Positions 10,601 to 22,748 of a DNA stretch of 64,000 nucleotides are shown piece after piece. The stretch covers positions 186,001 through 250,000 of the forward strand of contig JAVXUO010000180.1 in assembly GCA_033065855.1 (NCBI GenBank), given 5' to 3'. The notes beneath the pieces are model-generated. The model ran no database searches and had not been told where the DNA came from. It worked only from the letters and a program-made list of their open reading frames with translations. The stretch comes from Escallonia rubra (Eukaryota; Streptophyta; Magnoliopsida; Escalloniales; Escalloniaceae). A program made the translations under genes and the position numbers. Numbering within the stretch: position 1 is the first letter of the stretch; each line of letters begins with the position of its first letter.

Positions 10601-13180
10601 CACCCGGTCAACCCCCCTCCCCTTTTCATTCCGGGAAGATATGCAAATCTAGCTCCACGCTGTTGTCACCGTATGCTTGTTACGAGTTTTTCGATATGAG
10701 CTACTTTTGTCGGTTACACAATGCTTTTTTTTTGGTTTTAGGTACTGATCTACTCCCCAGATGGTAGGTGTCTATCTAAATATCAAGCATATGAAAGTGG
10801 ACTGGGTGTCAAAAGCGTCTCATGGTCCCCATGTGGCCAGTTCCTAGCGGTGGGAAGTTATGATCAAGTATTGCGAGTGCTGAATCACCTGACGTGGAAA
10901 GTATTTGCAGAATTTACACACCTGTCTAATGTTCGCAATCCTTGTTGTGCTGCTGTTTTTAAGGTAGTTAACTTCCACGTCTCACCAATTTTGACAGTTA
11001 CATGTTTTGGTTGAATCCCGTCTCAATGCATCTCCTTAAAATTTCAGGAGGTAGATGAACCATTGCAACTGAACATGTCTGACCTGTCTCTAAGTGATGA
11101 TTTTGTACGACAGAACTCTGGTAAGCACCAAGTTATATATTTCATATTGTTATTTCCATACTGCTGCATGTTTTCTTTAATGGGGTGGGGGTGGTGTGAG
11201 GTAGAGGAGGGGAGGGGGTAGGTTGGAGGTGATCTGAATGGCTAGCCTTCCTTACAATAATCTCCAAACTCGTATGAGTTTCTCTTATATAGTCAGTAGA
11301 ATCTAAAGATATATCAGCTAAGCTAGCTGGTTAAAGTGAACTTCATACTTGTTTGGCTAGTTCTACACTAGCATGTTTTAACTATTTCACATGTTCCTCT
11401 TGTATATCCTTCTTAATGGGTTCTTCTGAAGTTTCATTTCATGATCATGATGTTACTGCCAAATAACATAAATCTTATTTGTAAGTTGTGAGGTTAATGT
11501 ATGATATGCATAAATCTGAATAGCAAATCAGTTTACCGAACATACACAGGTTAGACAAACTTTCCAAGTCACTCATGGATAACATGTAAAGTGGTGAGCT
11601 AGAGGAGGAAGAAAACTAGAATACACTTCAAAAACAGTGTTTGTGTCTGGATATGGGCCCAGTATACACAAATTTGTTTAACAGGCTACTTTGAAGGACG
11701 TTATTTTCTATCGCGTAACCATCGCAATTTTGGTCCACCATCTTACGGGCTGTAGGCGAATTGTAAGGAATTCCACAATAATTTGCAACTTGTGTAGGTT
11801 TACATGATTATGGTAAACTTTTGAAAGAAGTGTAAGCCTTCTCTCCTACTGTCTGTTAAAGGTCTTGGTTTCATTTTATTTGAGTTCCCAGCTGAATACA
11901 CCTAATGACCATTTCATGATTTTCCTGATTGTTTGGATGCCAAATTTGTTGCAAGTAATTTGCTTTAGGTCAAATTGGATATGTAATTATTGGAATAATT
12001 GTTGGAGACTCAAATGATGGATATGCAAGCATGATAACTTATATGCTGTTCTATATCTCTGTGAATCTAGAAACTTTTGCTTGCATTGTATTATTTGGTC
12101 TACGTACCGGAACTGATAACATTCGAGATTATGCAGATTATACACGAAATATCCTTTTTTGCTTGCTATCTTTGGAGACACTTCTGAACTATAATCTTAA
12201 TCTGTACATTCCTTGCAAGAGATAGTACAATGTTGTGGACATGATTATATTGCCTTAGTTACCCATTTTTTGCAGAATAGTTTCTTCTTCTACTTTGAAG
12301 TACTCGTGTGCTTACAGATAACATGGTATGAGCATGTGGACGTGTTGGTCATATCTAGCATCTTTGGGTTGCAGATGGTTACCTGTCTTGTGAATTTTGA
12401 CTGTTCATTTACAATCTCTATTATCTTCAGAAGATGCTCCAGAAGGACATATCCAAGTTAGGTACGATATTATGGAAGTGCCTATCACCTTGCCTTTTCA
12501 GAAGCCACCTCCAGACAAACCAAATCCTAAACAAGGAATTGGTGAGCTCTACGTGTCTCTTATTTCACGTTTTCTTTCATTTGAATAGTTATGCTGTTAC
12601 CAGGGAAAAGAGAAAGTAGCAAAAAAGCCAGAATCTTCTGCAATTTTAGATAAATGTTTACTAGAAGTCTAGAAGTGAACTGCACATATTTGAAAATGGT
12701 TTGACAGATAGTCAGCTTTACATCAGAAACTTATATTGGCACAACTAAACTCCCATATCGACAAACTAAGGGCTATAGCTACATATTCATATTAAGCTGA
12801 ACCTGATTGCAGGTCTAATGTCGTGGAGTAGTGACAGCCAGTATATAAGTACGCGCAATGATAGCATGCCAAGTGTTATCTGGATATGGGACATACACCA
12901 TCTCGAGCTTGCTGCCATTTTGATACAAAAAGATCCCATTCGAGCAGCAGCTTGGGACCCTGCATGCACACGCCTTGTTTTGTGCACTGGAAGCTCCCAG
13001 TTGTACATGTGGACGCCTTCAGGTGCTTACTGTGTTAGTGTCCCTTTAATGCAATTCAATGTAACTGATCTAAAGTGGAATTCGGATGGAAGCTGTCTTC
13101 TTCTTAAGGACAAGGAGTTATTTTGCTGTGCCGCTGTGCCCATACTTCCAGATTCTAGCGAATATAGCTCAGATGATTGA
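7658..13180 (+). CDS. WRAP73: WRAP73/WDR8 WD-repeat protein, complete
   Basis: WD-repeat protein which, with MSD1/SSX2IP, anchors gamma-tubulin complexes. In Arabidopsis the Msd1-Wdr8 complex is reported at cortical microtubule nucleation sites, where it recruits katanin. Exons: 7658-7774, 8971-9459, 10742-10963, 11048-11120, 12431-12541 and 12813-13180. They join in frame to 459 residues, matching the usual ~460. Recognisable segments are [20 protein letters not shown] at the start, [47 protein letters not shown] and the acidic end SSEYSSDD. The blades carry the WSPD/WSxD signatures of a beta-propeller. The start is the first ATG in frame that matches the conserved N-terminus. Intron 1 carries a Stowaway MITE and intron 2 a LINE remnant in the same orientation; neither touches an exon. 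Confidence 0.95.
8270..8536. mobile_element. Stowaway MITE in WRAP73 intron 1
   Basis: Ends are CTCCCTCCGTTTCATT and, in reverse complement, CTCCCTCTATTTCACT, flanked by TA on both sides (8268-8269, 8537-8538). The length of 267 bp is normal for Stowaway. It contains a GCGCGCGC tract followed by a run of about 18 G on the plus strand near 8490-8508. Confidence 0.8.
10175..10450 (+). mobile_element. L1-type LINE remnant (zinc-binding RT tail) in WRAP73 intron 2
   Basis: Translated fragments resemble the C-terminal part of plant L1 ORF2 (zf-RVT region): LFWCI, then in a shifted frame WKE..TFEGLS.., then [10 protein letters not shown]. The frame changes at least once, so it is not functional. 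It has the same orientation as the host gene. No tail or target duplication was identified. Confidence 0.45.
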
Positions 13181-13441
13181 GGTACGTGTTCAGTTCCACC
13201 CTAGGAAGTTTTCAGTTGTAAAGCGCCTGCAGTTCCAGTTATACTAATTTACCCAGAGAGGTCTCGACTCCCAGCTGTGTATTAATAGCTTTGTAGTATG
13301 TACGCAGTTGGGAATCCGAAGAAAGTTCAACTTTTAGCTCTTGAGCCAAAGACTTCTCCCCTGTGTTGTTCAAAGTCATGTTCCTCCCTCTCCTTCACAT
13401 TTATGTCTGTGCTTCTTCTTCTTTTTTTGTTTTTGTTTTCT

Positions 13442-13559
13442 GAGTGCTTGAAACCATAGGACATGTTGGGGTATATAATGGGAATGATCACAGCCCATCT
13501 GAGTGCTTGAAATCATGGGACATGTTGGGGTATATAATGGGACTGATCACAGCCCATCT
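13442..13559. repeat. 59-bp tandem duplication downstream of WRAP73
   Basis: Two adjacent copies (13442-13500 and 13501-13559) differing at a few bases, each containing TTGGGGTATATAATGGGA. They lie about 260 bp after the WRAP73 stop codon, in its 3' UTR or just beyond it. The high identity suggests a recent local duplication. Confidence 0.9.
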
Positions 13560-14202
13560 GTCGCAAAAAAGTTGGAATTTTGTTGCTAATGCCTATTTTT
13601 CCTGACGAATACCCTGTGGATCTACCGGATAATTTTTGTGTACTCGATAGTTCCCGGCATATTCAAATTCAAAATGCTAAAAAGTCTCAATCGGTCCCAA
13701 TTATTCCGGTCAAAATGAGACTCAACTTATCGCCTTACTGGAGAAAGAAACAGACCCTTGTTACCAAATTGTCGCGTTAATTTCAGTACATCGAGTGTCT
13801 GCCACAACGGGTGGTACCTGGATTCGATCCACATTGTAATATGAAGACGTTCATTAATTAATGATCCAACACATCTACCTTAAGAAATAAAAACAACCAT
13901 CCAAACATAGAAATGTATAATTTTGGGTATCTTCTTGGTGTGGTCCAGAAATATGGAAGCATTTATGGGGATAAGCTCGAATCCCTGGATAGCCAGGCAC
14001 TCCAATTATCCACAACAGATAAGAATATGCAGTCTCTTGCGCACAATTTTGACCAGTTGTGCCTGTTTGGCAGCTGGGAGCCTGGGTCGGCCTCCTGCTA
14101 AGAACCAAGGCAGAGAGACCATCCTTAGTTCTAACCCCTTCGTAGAAATTAACGGATAGTTCGGGACTAATAATTCCAATTATTTATGATTGTTAAATCT
14201 AA

Positions 14203-14357
14203 TCTAATTATATCATCATATAAATAAAAGCCGAAGCCGAGAAAATGTTATCCAGTCATCGCTTATTTGGACAATTTCTTACTTCGTCATCTGAACTTTC
14301 TTATTGTGAATTTTTAAAATGTTTTAAATTTACTAACCTTTATAATAATGATTTGGA

Positions 14358-14396
<39 letters not shown>

Positions 14397-15044
14397 ATTT
14401 GATTTGAATTCGTTCTTTCCATTTGAAATTCAACCAATTATAAAGATTTTACATTTCTCTCTCTTCTATGTCAACATGTCCTACTCAAAAATTTTATTTA
14501 TATATTTACAATTCAATTAATTCGTAAATTTTGACAAAAGTAATTCTCTATATATTCATTTTTAATCTTAAATCTTTTTCATTGTTTAGGAGAATAGTTT
14601 TTCTCTTAAACCACCATAATCTTCTTCCTTTAATTTCATTACAAGTTTTATATATTATTTACTCTCTCATTTTTTTTAATCATTTATTATATATTGTTAC
14701 TATTTTCTTGGTGGTCTTGAGTAATACAATCTCGACACACGAGTTATTATTGTTAGTATTATCACTGCAATTGCTATTAGTTATGAGAGACTATTTTTCT
14801 TATTTCATACACTATTTTTCATCTTCATTAGTCACTAAAAACTAACAATTATTACTCAAGTTCATTTTTAATGATAAAAATTGATAGGAGAACTCATATA
14901 AAAAGATAAAAATAAAATTTTAATTATCTTATTGTCATTACCAATTTTGTAATTGTTATTAAGTACTCCATAACTACGATATCTCTCAATAAATATTTTA
15001 ATAGTTATTGCTCCGTGTGCAACGCAGGAGATCAAAACCAGTAT
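14203..15044 (+). mobile_element. Putative degenerate non-autonomous Helitron
   Basis: The left end reads TCTAATTATATCATC.. and then AAAAGCCGAAGCCGAG, a pattern met at 5' ends of plant Helitrons. Near the right end a hairpin-like CTCCGTGTGCAACGCAGGAG (15011-15030) resembles the 3' Helitron hairpin, but a clean CTRR terminus is not present. The interior is AT-rich and includes a (CT)n(CA)n tract at about 14359-14396. No Rep or helicase coding is seen. Confidence 0.4.
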
Positions 15045-16577
15045 ATCATGAAATGACTTTCTGCCTTTCTTAGCTATCTCTCCGATCGACACTTCGTAAT
15101 TTAACGATTTTTTTGATGGCCGACATCGGGCCATTCGGCATTTTCTTTTAAAATTTATTATTTGACAATGTCATGTCGAGTCTCATCGACGCGTCAACAA
15201 CTTGGATATTGACACACCAGTAATGGGGCACGCAGAAGCTTTATAATTCTGGTCCCATGAGCAATAGAATAAACCTACTACGTTGTCTAGGTCTGTGAAA
15301 GCTCAATTGGCTCCTCTTATTTATGAGTTTAGGAAAGGAAACTTTCTTTCCACAAAAAGACATACCTCTTCATGTACAAGCTACAACTATTTTTATTCGG
15401 TGGAAAGAAGAGCAATCTTTGTGAAAAGGCTTGATTGCGAAAAAGCCTATGACATCAAAGTATTTTATGAATTTCGGTACAGTTGTGATATCAAAATAAA
15501 AGGTTCAACGAGACACGGTTGACTTGTTTTACTGGTCAGGCCCGTATCACAAGGTTCGTAGTTAGGTCTGATCCTAGGGACTTTTGTACTCGCGAGCTAC
15601 GGTATTAAGAGTTCTGTCCTCTTTAAGACTATATTTCCATGTCTTCGTAGGGTTTTTAACTTTGCCAAAAGAACAAAGGTTCATTCTTGTCTTCGTCCAA
15701 TAACTTTTAAAGTAAAGTAAAGTATCTTTAGCCATCTTTCGTGCTCATAAAAGAAACTAGCATGACATGCATCAGCTATTAAAATTGGCTGAGCTAGTTT
15801 TGGCCCAAAAAAATATAAAAACAAAAAAACTAGGCCAGGTAAGGTTTTAGGCTTTTTTCGATTTCAGAACCAAAGAACAAGATGTGTGAGCAATAAAACC
15901 CTATCTTGGACGTCTCTTTAGATTCTATTCGTCCGTTACCCCACGTCATATGTATCACACTTACATTATAAAATTTTCTTCTGTTTCCATTAGTTTCATT
16001 ATCAACGTCACTATGAATCGCAACTTGAAGCAGCGTATTCGACGTGTAGCGTTTGCATTGTTCTCACCCATCCTCACTTGATAGTCTCAAACGTGTAGGT
16101 CGTCATAGTTTTATTATTAAAGAGACAAAAAAAATGATATTTAAGCTCTATTCTCATTGCCACATGCTTCAAAATCGTCGCTATAATGGTTAACGTAGCG
16201 ACAAACTGAAGCTGTTTTCATTTCCCAGCAAGAAACCGCCCAAAGGAACGCGTGAAGGGGTCACCGGTTAAAGTAGAGGACCGGATTGGTCCCGAGTTCG
16301 TCACTGTTTAAAAGATATCGCAAAAAAAAAAAAAAAACTTTTTCTTTTTCTTTTCTTCAATTACTTCTTCACACCTCTCCACGTCATCGCTTTCCTCCCT
16401 TCGAAGATCTCTCTCCCTCTCCCTCTCCCTCATCTCTCTCCACATTGATCACAAAAAAGTAACACCAGATTCATTTTCTTTTACAGCTATTGATTGATTA
16501 CGGCATATATTTCTGGACTTCAACAAGTATTTTTCAAATGCGGATTAGGTGACCTTTGAATCGAGTGAAATTACGTA
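15045..16577. other. Intergenic DNA upstream of the DUF676 hydrolase gene
   Basis: No gene recognised. The last ~250 bp are leader-like: a poly-A tract at 16322-16336, CT-rich repeats at about 16405-16440 and an ACGTCA-type motif (CCACGTCATC, about 16379-16388) that could be a bZIP site. Confidence 0.5.
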
Positions 16578-19500
16578 ATGGAAAACGGTAGGCTCGAAAA
16601 CGGCGACGTTTGCTCGTCGGAGTCGGTGAATGGAGGCGAATATGTGGTGAGTTGTAAAGAGTCCGATGCTTCCTCCGCCGATCATCTCGTTGTAATGGTC
16701 CATGGAATTCTTGGCAGGTGATAATCTGTGTACTTTTTTGGGCTTAATTGGTTTATAATAAATCGCTCAATTGGATTGTGGATTTGTTTAGTTTTGCTTG
16801 TATCTTTTTGGCTGAATGCTGGTATTATCGGCTTATCTGTTGGATAATTTTCGTTGTTAGTTTGGAGTTCAAACAAATGATGGCTTCTAGTTTTACTGGT
16901 GAGTTTGTTTTCACTTTTAGGGGACGCTACAAGAAAGTTTAAGCTACTTTGCTTTCTCTTTAATCATATATATTTAGCTGTTTCGTTCCGAGGTAGTCTA
17001 GAAAGGTGCAGTTTCATAACCTAATCAGCTTGCTACTCCCGAATGGTCCTGCTTGGAGGGAATTGGTTCACTCAATTATGCTGGACTGAGTGAAATTTAT
17101 TTATAATTGGCGTCATTATTTTTCCTGTTACAGATTGTTTCATTCATTACATTCTATGGTTGCAATTTTATTCAATGGGTGGATTGATGACGAAGGGACG
17201 CTTAGTTTACATATTTTCTATCACGTACGTGAGAGTGACATGAGATGTTTGGAGAACACCGGGTCAAGGTGTGAATCTGTATTTTAAGTAAGATAAAATC
17301 TTTTTTAGAGAAAGAAGTCATCAAGTTGTAATTTCTTGAGCGAGCCGTACTATAGATGAATGATTACTTCCCTCCTCTCATGAAGGCTTGAATAGTTTTT
17401 CATCTTTTCCCTTTTCGGAGAAATACTCGTGGCGTGAATTTATTGTCCTCTATTGCTGATTGATTTTTCGATAGTAAGTGGGTATTGATGTTGCTATTAT
17501 ATTGTTGCAGTACCGCAGATTGGAAGTTCGCTGCTGAGCAGTTTGTTAGAATGCTCCCTGACAAAGTATTCGTCCACCGTAAGTAGCACGTTTATGCATG
17601 ACATTTTTCCTGTGTGTTTAACAAACACAAGTGAGTGTTTTTAAGTACATTTGGATAGGGCTAGATGTTTCTTTCAAGTCTAGTTGAGTGCTTGGTTTTA
17701 GTACTTTTATTTGTGCTGATCCAAGCCCCCATTAAAAAAAATTATTAGTATCTCTGAGTTAGTATGGATAATTGTCTGCCTTGTTTTACTCAAGTTGATA
17801 GACTTGCCTTACAGGTAGTGAACGGAACGTAGCAAAGTTGACACTGGATGGTGTCGATGTAATGGGTGAGCGATTAGCTGAGGAGGTTAGTTTTCACTTC
17901 CCTGTAGAGGTTTCTTACCTTTCATGGTTCAACCTGATCCATTTCAAACTGTTCTTCAAAATTTTCTACTATGCACTTTCCGATATGCATGTTATACTGT
18001 GTTGCAGATCCTGGAATTGATTACGCAAAAGCCAGATCTTCGTAAGATTTCCTTTGTTGCACATTCTGTGGGAGGACTTGTGGCAAGATACGTTATTGGG
18101 AGATTGTATAGGATTACGAGGACGGAGGATGTGGGGAACTTACCACCTAATGCCTGTGAAGGGGAGTCGAAGGTTACAATAGGTGGTTTGATTCCAATTA
18201 ACTTCATTACTGTTGCCACACCTCATCTTGGTTCGAGAGGCAATAAGCAGGTAATTTTCTTGCTCACTCACACTTGTTCAGGAGTTCCAGGTATATTAAA
18301 AATGTGAACGTGCTTGGTGCCTCAAGAATGGATAAGAAGTATAATTGACACCATGTCAAATTAAGGAGAAGAGAAGACAGTTATTATTCCTAGATGTCAT
18401 TGGGACCTTCAGCCATGGATCTGGAAGGAAATAGCTCTTGACATAGCTTAGTCTGCTTGTGTGGAAAATTCTGAGCTCACTGTTGCATTTCTGAGTTGGT
18501 TTGAAGTGCTGTTCTTTTCCTAATCTAGAATTGCTCTATAATCCATGTCTTCTTCATAGAGGAAAGGCACGGGGCACCTCTGTGGAAGTAAAGCAGACCT
18601 CAGGTTTTCTGTATTTATTTAGAATTAAGTTTCAAATTTAAGAAACTTAAAGCCTTGTACTCCCCACCACTGAGAAAATATTTGGAGCATGGATATTACA
18701 AAAAGGTAATGGCTTTGCACTATATGCATATCAAGGAAAGCAGGTTATCTCCTTTTTATGCATGCATTGGTTCTGCAAATGTGCTTAAATTATTCATTCA
18801 CTCAAGGAAACTTGGAGCATGGATATTTTGAAAGCGTAAATAGCTTTGCAGTATATGCATCTCAAGAAAGCAGATTCCCTTCATTGTATATATGCCTTGG
18901 TTCTCGGAATGTGCTTACAATATAAATCTGAATGGGTGCCTAAGAGCTGGTCTGAGCATAATTCAAGTGTTTCTATTCATCATCTGAGATTGCATATCTC
19001 GTGGAGTTAGTTTACCTCACAAGGCCCTTTTCTCTTCATTCCTGCAAATCCCCTTTAACTACTGGGAAGCCAATTGAAAATCTTCCTGTTTTTTTTCTCT
19101 TCATATCAATAACTCTGAGGCATATAATCATTGAAAGGTTTTTTTGGTTCATATCTGGTGTCTGATCAACTGATCAATTGGCAGGTACCTTTTCTTTTTG
19201 GTGTAAGTGCCTTTGAGAAAGCTGCTGTTTGTGTTATACATTGGATATTTAGGAGAACTGGACGGCACCTTTTTCTTACTGATGACGACGAAGGAAAGCC
19301 TCCCTTACTCAAACGTATGGTGGAAGACCGTGAAGACGGTTATTTCATGTATGTTACTTTCTGCCTTTTTCTTCTCTCTATTCCATTCTATATCTGACTT
19401 CTGAGTACTGATACTTGTTCTGGACTCATCAATGTAGGTCTGCGTTACGTTCATTTCAACGCCGGGTAGCATATTCAAATGTTGGCTATGACCGTATCCT

Positions 19501-21302
19501 TGTTACTCTGCTCATGCAGCTGACAAACATAATAAAATTGATATCCTGTTCTCCTTAAAAAAATATTATCAGATATTGTGGGCTGGAGAACATCGTCTAT
19601 TAGGCGTCATGTTGAACTGCCAAAGGTATTCAGCTTGATTTTGTGATCATGTTCCTTTTTGGATGCAAGCCCGTGACCATAACAACTATTTTTAACAGTG
19701 GGAGGACTCTATAAACGAGAAATACCCTCATGTTGTCTATGAAGAACACTGCAAGGCATGCGATACTGAGGAGAGCGATCCTATTTTGACTGAAGGCGGT
19801 GGTTTAGACAACCTAGAAGGTATGTAGCTTCAACTTATAATCTTTGAAAGACTTGCAGACCATATGTAGTAGATGCTGCTAGTTCATTCCTCTCTTCTTG
19901 TTAGTTCGACGACCTCTGTCTGAAACTGCTTTCTAAGTCAGCATGTTTAGTAGTGTATACTAGTTATGTCAAAATCTGCAGTTAACTTTCTATATATTAC
20001 AAGTATTTTCAACTCACAGAATGTCTGTAGGTATCTTCAGTGATCCAAGTGCTGTCTTTTATGGTGATTTAGGGAAGACAACTCCATAAGCAAAATTCCT
20101 TTAAAGTGTCATACTCTGACAATAAACCTTCTTTGTGGTTGATTCTGACAATAAGCATCATGTGCATGTCGTTAGTTTGATTGTTAGGGCTGCCTAGTCC
20201 ATGCTTACAATTTAATTGCTTCTGTATTTCTAGCTCAAACCTTTATTTCTTTTGTTAATGGATTAATGTTGCCAATTATGTCCATATATCAGAGGAACTG
20301 GTGACTGGCCTGTCTCGTGTGTCATGGGAGAAGGTAGATGTCAGCTTTCACAGCAGTAAAATGAGGTTTGCTGCTCATAGTATTATTCAGGTAGCTTTCT
20401 CCCCCTCCTATACATAAATACTAGTGCATATATATGCATGCTTTCAGCATACTGCATGTGCATATCTTTGCATTCATCTCCTTTTTGGAAGCTGCTTTTT
20501 TTAATTAAGTTCAGGTTGTTGAAAATGTAATTATTCATTATATGTGGTATACAAACCAATTTTCTTACTGCCCACATGAGAAATTACATTATTTATACAG
20601 GACGCACTGCAAACATCATAACCCTAGTTTTGGTCATTGATATGTTAACTTTTTACGATGCTCATGCAACTCTGATGTTCGGTGAGTCCCTTTTTCCATT
20701 GACCAAGCTCTTTATAGATTTCTTATATCTGGTCCTACAGGAACCGGGAGGTGAATATCATGTTGCTACTTGCTTTCAGTCATAATTGACCTCCATAGTA
20801 ACAAAGAAGGCCCTGGAAGAGATCAAGTTCACTGAATTTCTAGATCATAGCGTGCACATTTTTGCTGATACATGCATGCACGCACATTTTACAATTATAT
20901 TCTATCTTCCATGGGAAAGGGCTTACTAAACTTGCGGGATTCACTTATAAAAGCTATTCACGTAATTGGAAGAACAACGCTGGAGCATAGTGGTAGCACG
21001 ATTTTTGAGAAAGAATAACACCATGCATACCAAAAAGAACTTTGTTATATGTCATAACTTCACCTTCTACTGTGTTAAATGCCAAGAAACGAGGTGATCT
21101 GCGCAAACAACATCCAAGTCACCAATAATGAACTTTTTGCTGCCATTGTCGATCATTGACTTGTTCTTTCACTTAGATCTAGAAGCTACTTGTCATGAAG
21201 TAGACTTGCTTCTGACTTGGTATCTTACAGGTCAAGGATCACTACATGCATTCAGATGGCGCAGACGTTATTCAACACATGATTGATCATTTTCTCATTT
21301 AG
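16578..21302 (+). CDS. Putative serine esterase/lipase, DUF676 alpha/beta-hydrolase, complete
   Basis: Member of the plant DUF676 putative lipase family; the substrate is unknown. Ten exons: 16578-16717, 17511-17578, 17815-17885, 18008-18250, 19185-19348, 19438-19493, 19573-19625, 19699-19819, 20293-20390 and 21231-21302. They join in frame to 361 residues. The oxyanion-type motif VMVHGILGS is at residues 39-47. The nucleophile elbow is VAHSVGG, with Ser113 the likely catalytic serine; note Ala in place of the first Gly of GxSxG. ATPHLGSRG follows. RFAAHSIIQ near residue 334 probably carries the catalytic His. No signal peptide or membrane segment is evident, so a soluble protein is likely. 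Intron 4 contains a 130-bp tandem duplication. The start is the only ATG in frame before the conserved region. Confidence 0.93.
18671..18930. repeat. ~130-bp diverged tandem duplication in hydrolase intron 4
   Basis: Two copies offset by 130 bp, each running from TTGGAGCATGGATATT through TATATGCAT..CAAG.AAAGCAG to GTGCTTA. Identity is visibly below that of a recent copy. It is intronic, with no splice-site involvement seen. Confidence 0.75.
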
Positions 21303-21814
21303 AAGCCCATTGACCTTGGCATACGTCATTACACGGCCAAGAATGCTCGAAAAATCTTGGGTAAAGCTACAACATGCATGAGATTGATTGAAACTCTCGC
21401 CTATAGGATCAGTAAGTCTCATGGTAACTTACTTCTTTGCAGATGGAAGGGCTCAAGTCTCGAGCCAAAGTTAAGCAGCAGCTATAAGAAATTTTGTTTA
21501 TTCTTTATGTGCTCATGTAAATCAAAAGTTAAACATAATTAACTGAGCTAGTCTCTTTAATTAGCACGAGTGTCACGGGTTGTGGACCGTGACAATGAAG
21601 AACTGAATGCAGGGTGTAAAGGAGCAAAACTGGTTCTGTATGGTTTCTGGTAGAAATAGGCCAGGCTTCCAAGTTTGCACGCCCCTGAGATCTGGCTGAT
21701 CATTGAAATAGGAAGTTATGTATTTGTCATTAATTAAGATTAACTTTTGAAGGCTACCATGTGGGTGCACACTCCCATATCAGATTCTGTTTACATTTGT
21801 GCAGCACCTGAAGA

Positions 21815-22193
21815 ACCTCTTTGGATTGATATTCAAGACTGAATTTCAGATTAAATCTTAATCAACTTTCAAAATTAACTTTAAGTATTTTTTAGCAAAA
21901 TTAGTTTTTTAGAAACAGTAACAACGTGACAAAATAATATAAATTTTAGTGTTTGAATAGAAGGTGCTTTTAGCTAATAAGAATATTCTTGTATTTTTAT
22001 AATCCTTTTTTCTTGAATTATGGTTTAATCGGTTTTTTAGCTTACGATGAAAGCTGGTTTAATTAGTTTTGTACGTTTGTCATAAATTTATCGACTTAAT
22101 TAAGTTCGATCATTTTAGAATCAATTTCAAATAGACTCCAAGTGAAACAAATGTTAGTTTAGTTTGACCATTTCAGAATCAATTTTAAATAAA
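21815..22193. mobile_element. MITE-like dispersed repeat, copy A (same family as 53671-54057)
   Basis: Shares blocks such as TTAATCAACTTTC, TAGCAAAATTAG and TTTAGAATCAATTT, in the same order and orientation, with 53671-54057. Borders are less clear here than in the other copy. It lies about 500 bp downstream of the hydrolase stop codon. Confidence 0.5.
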
Positions 22194-22270
22194 GTGTTAA
22201 ATTATCGAAAAGATAACTTGGAAGTTAAAGAGCTTAACACAGGAAAGATGAGTCCAGTATGCGACTCTAA

Positions 22271-22745
22271 GGGCCAGTTTGACAAAAAAAAAATTTGCTC
22301 TTTTTTTTTTCAGTTTTTGAAAACTAGAAAAAAAAGGAGCCTTTGGTAACCATTTTTTTTTCAATTTTAAAAATATGTTTTTAAACTGAAGATTAAAAAA
22401 AAATACTCCAGAATCTGGTTTCTGGTTTTTTTTTTTCACTTTTGGTTTTTTTTTCTTAAACCACCACCACCCTCCCACCGCCGGCGACCACCTCCGGCCG
22501 CCGGTGACTGCCGGCAGCCACCTCCGGCCACCACCGCTACACCCCACCACCGCCACCGCAAATCACCAAAAAAAAAAAGTCAAAATAAAAAGGATTACCA
22601 AACACAAAAAAAAAAAAATTCAAAAAAAAAGGGGTTATCAAACACCCACTTGTTTTTATAAAAAAAAAAAAAAAATTAAGCTGCTCTTTAAAAAACTGCT
22701 CTTTAAAAACTGAAAACCAATTTTTTTTTTTTGTCAAACGAACCC
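22271..22745. mobile_element. PIF/Harbinger (Tourist-like) non-autonomous element, copy 1
   Basis: Terminal inverted repeats GGGCCAGTTTGAC and, in reverse complement, GGGTTCGTTTGAC, flanked by TAA on both sides (22268-22270, 22746-22748). The 3-bp TWA duplication and GG..GTTTG start are typical of Harbinger/Tourist. The 475-bp body has A/T homopolymers around a GC-rich core (about 22459-22560: CCACC/CCGCCGG-rich). The same core and flanks recur, inverted, in 61075-61465. Apparent open frames here are low-complexity artefacts. Confidence 0.75.
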
Positions 22746-22748
22746 TAA

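Noticed and set aside
12031-12461. Open frames in WRAP73 intron 4
   Set aside because: AT-rich intron sequence; the conserved protein joins 11120 directly to 12431.
17924-18007. Read-through extension upstream of hydrolase exon 4
   Set aside because: The family sequence requires a splice from 17885 to 18008; the intervening stretch is a normal intron ending TTGCAG.
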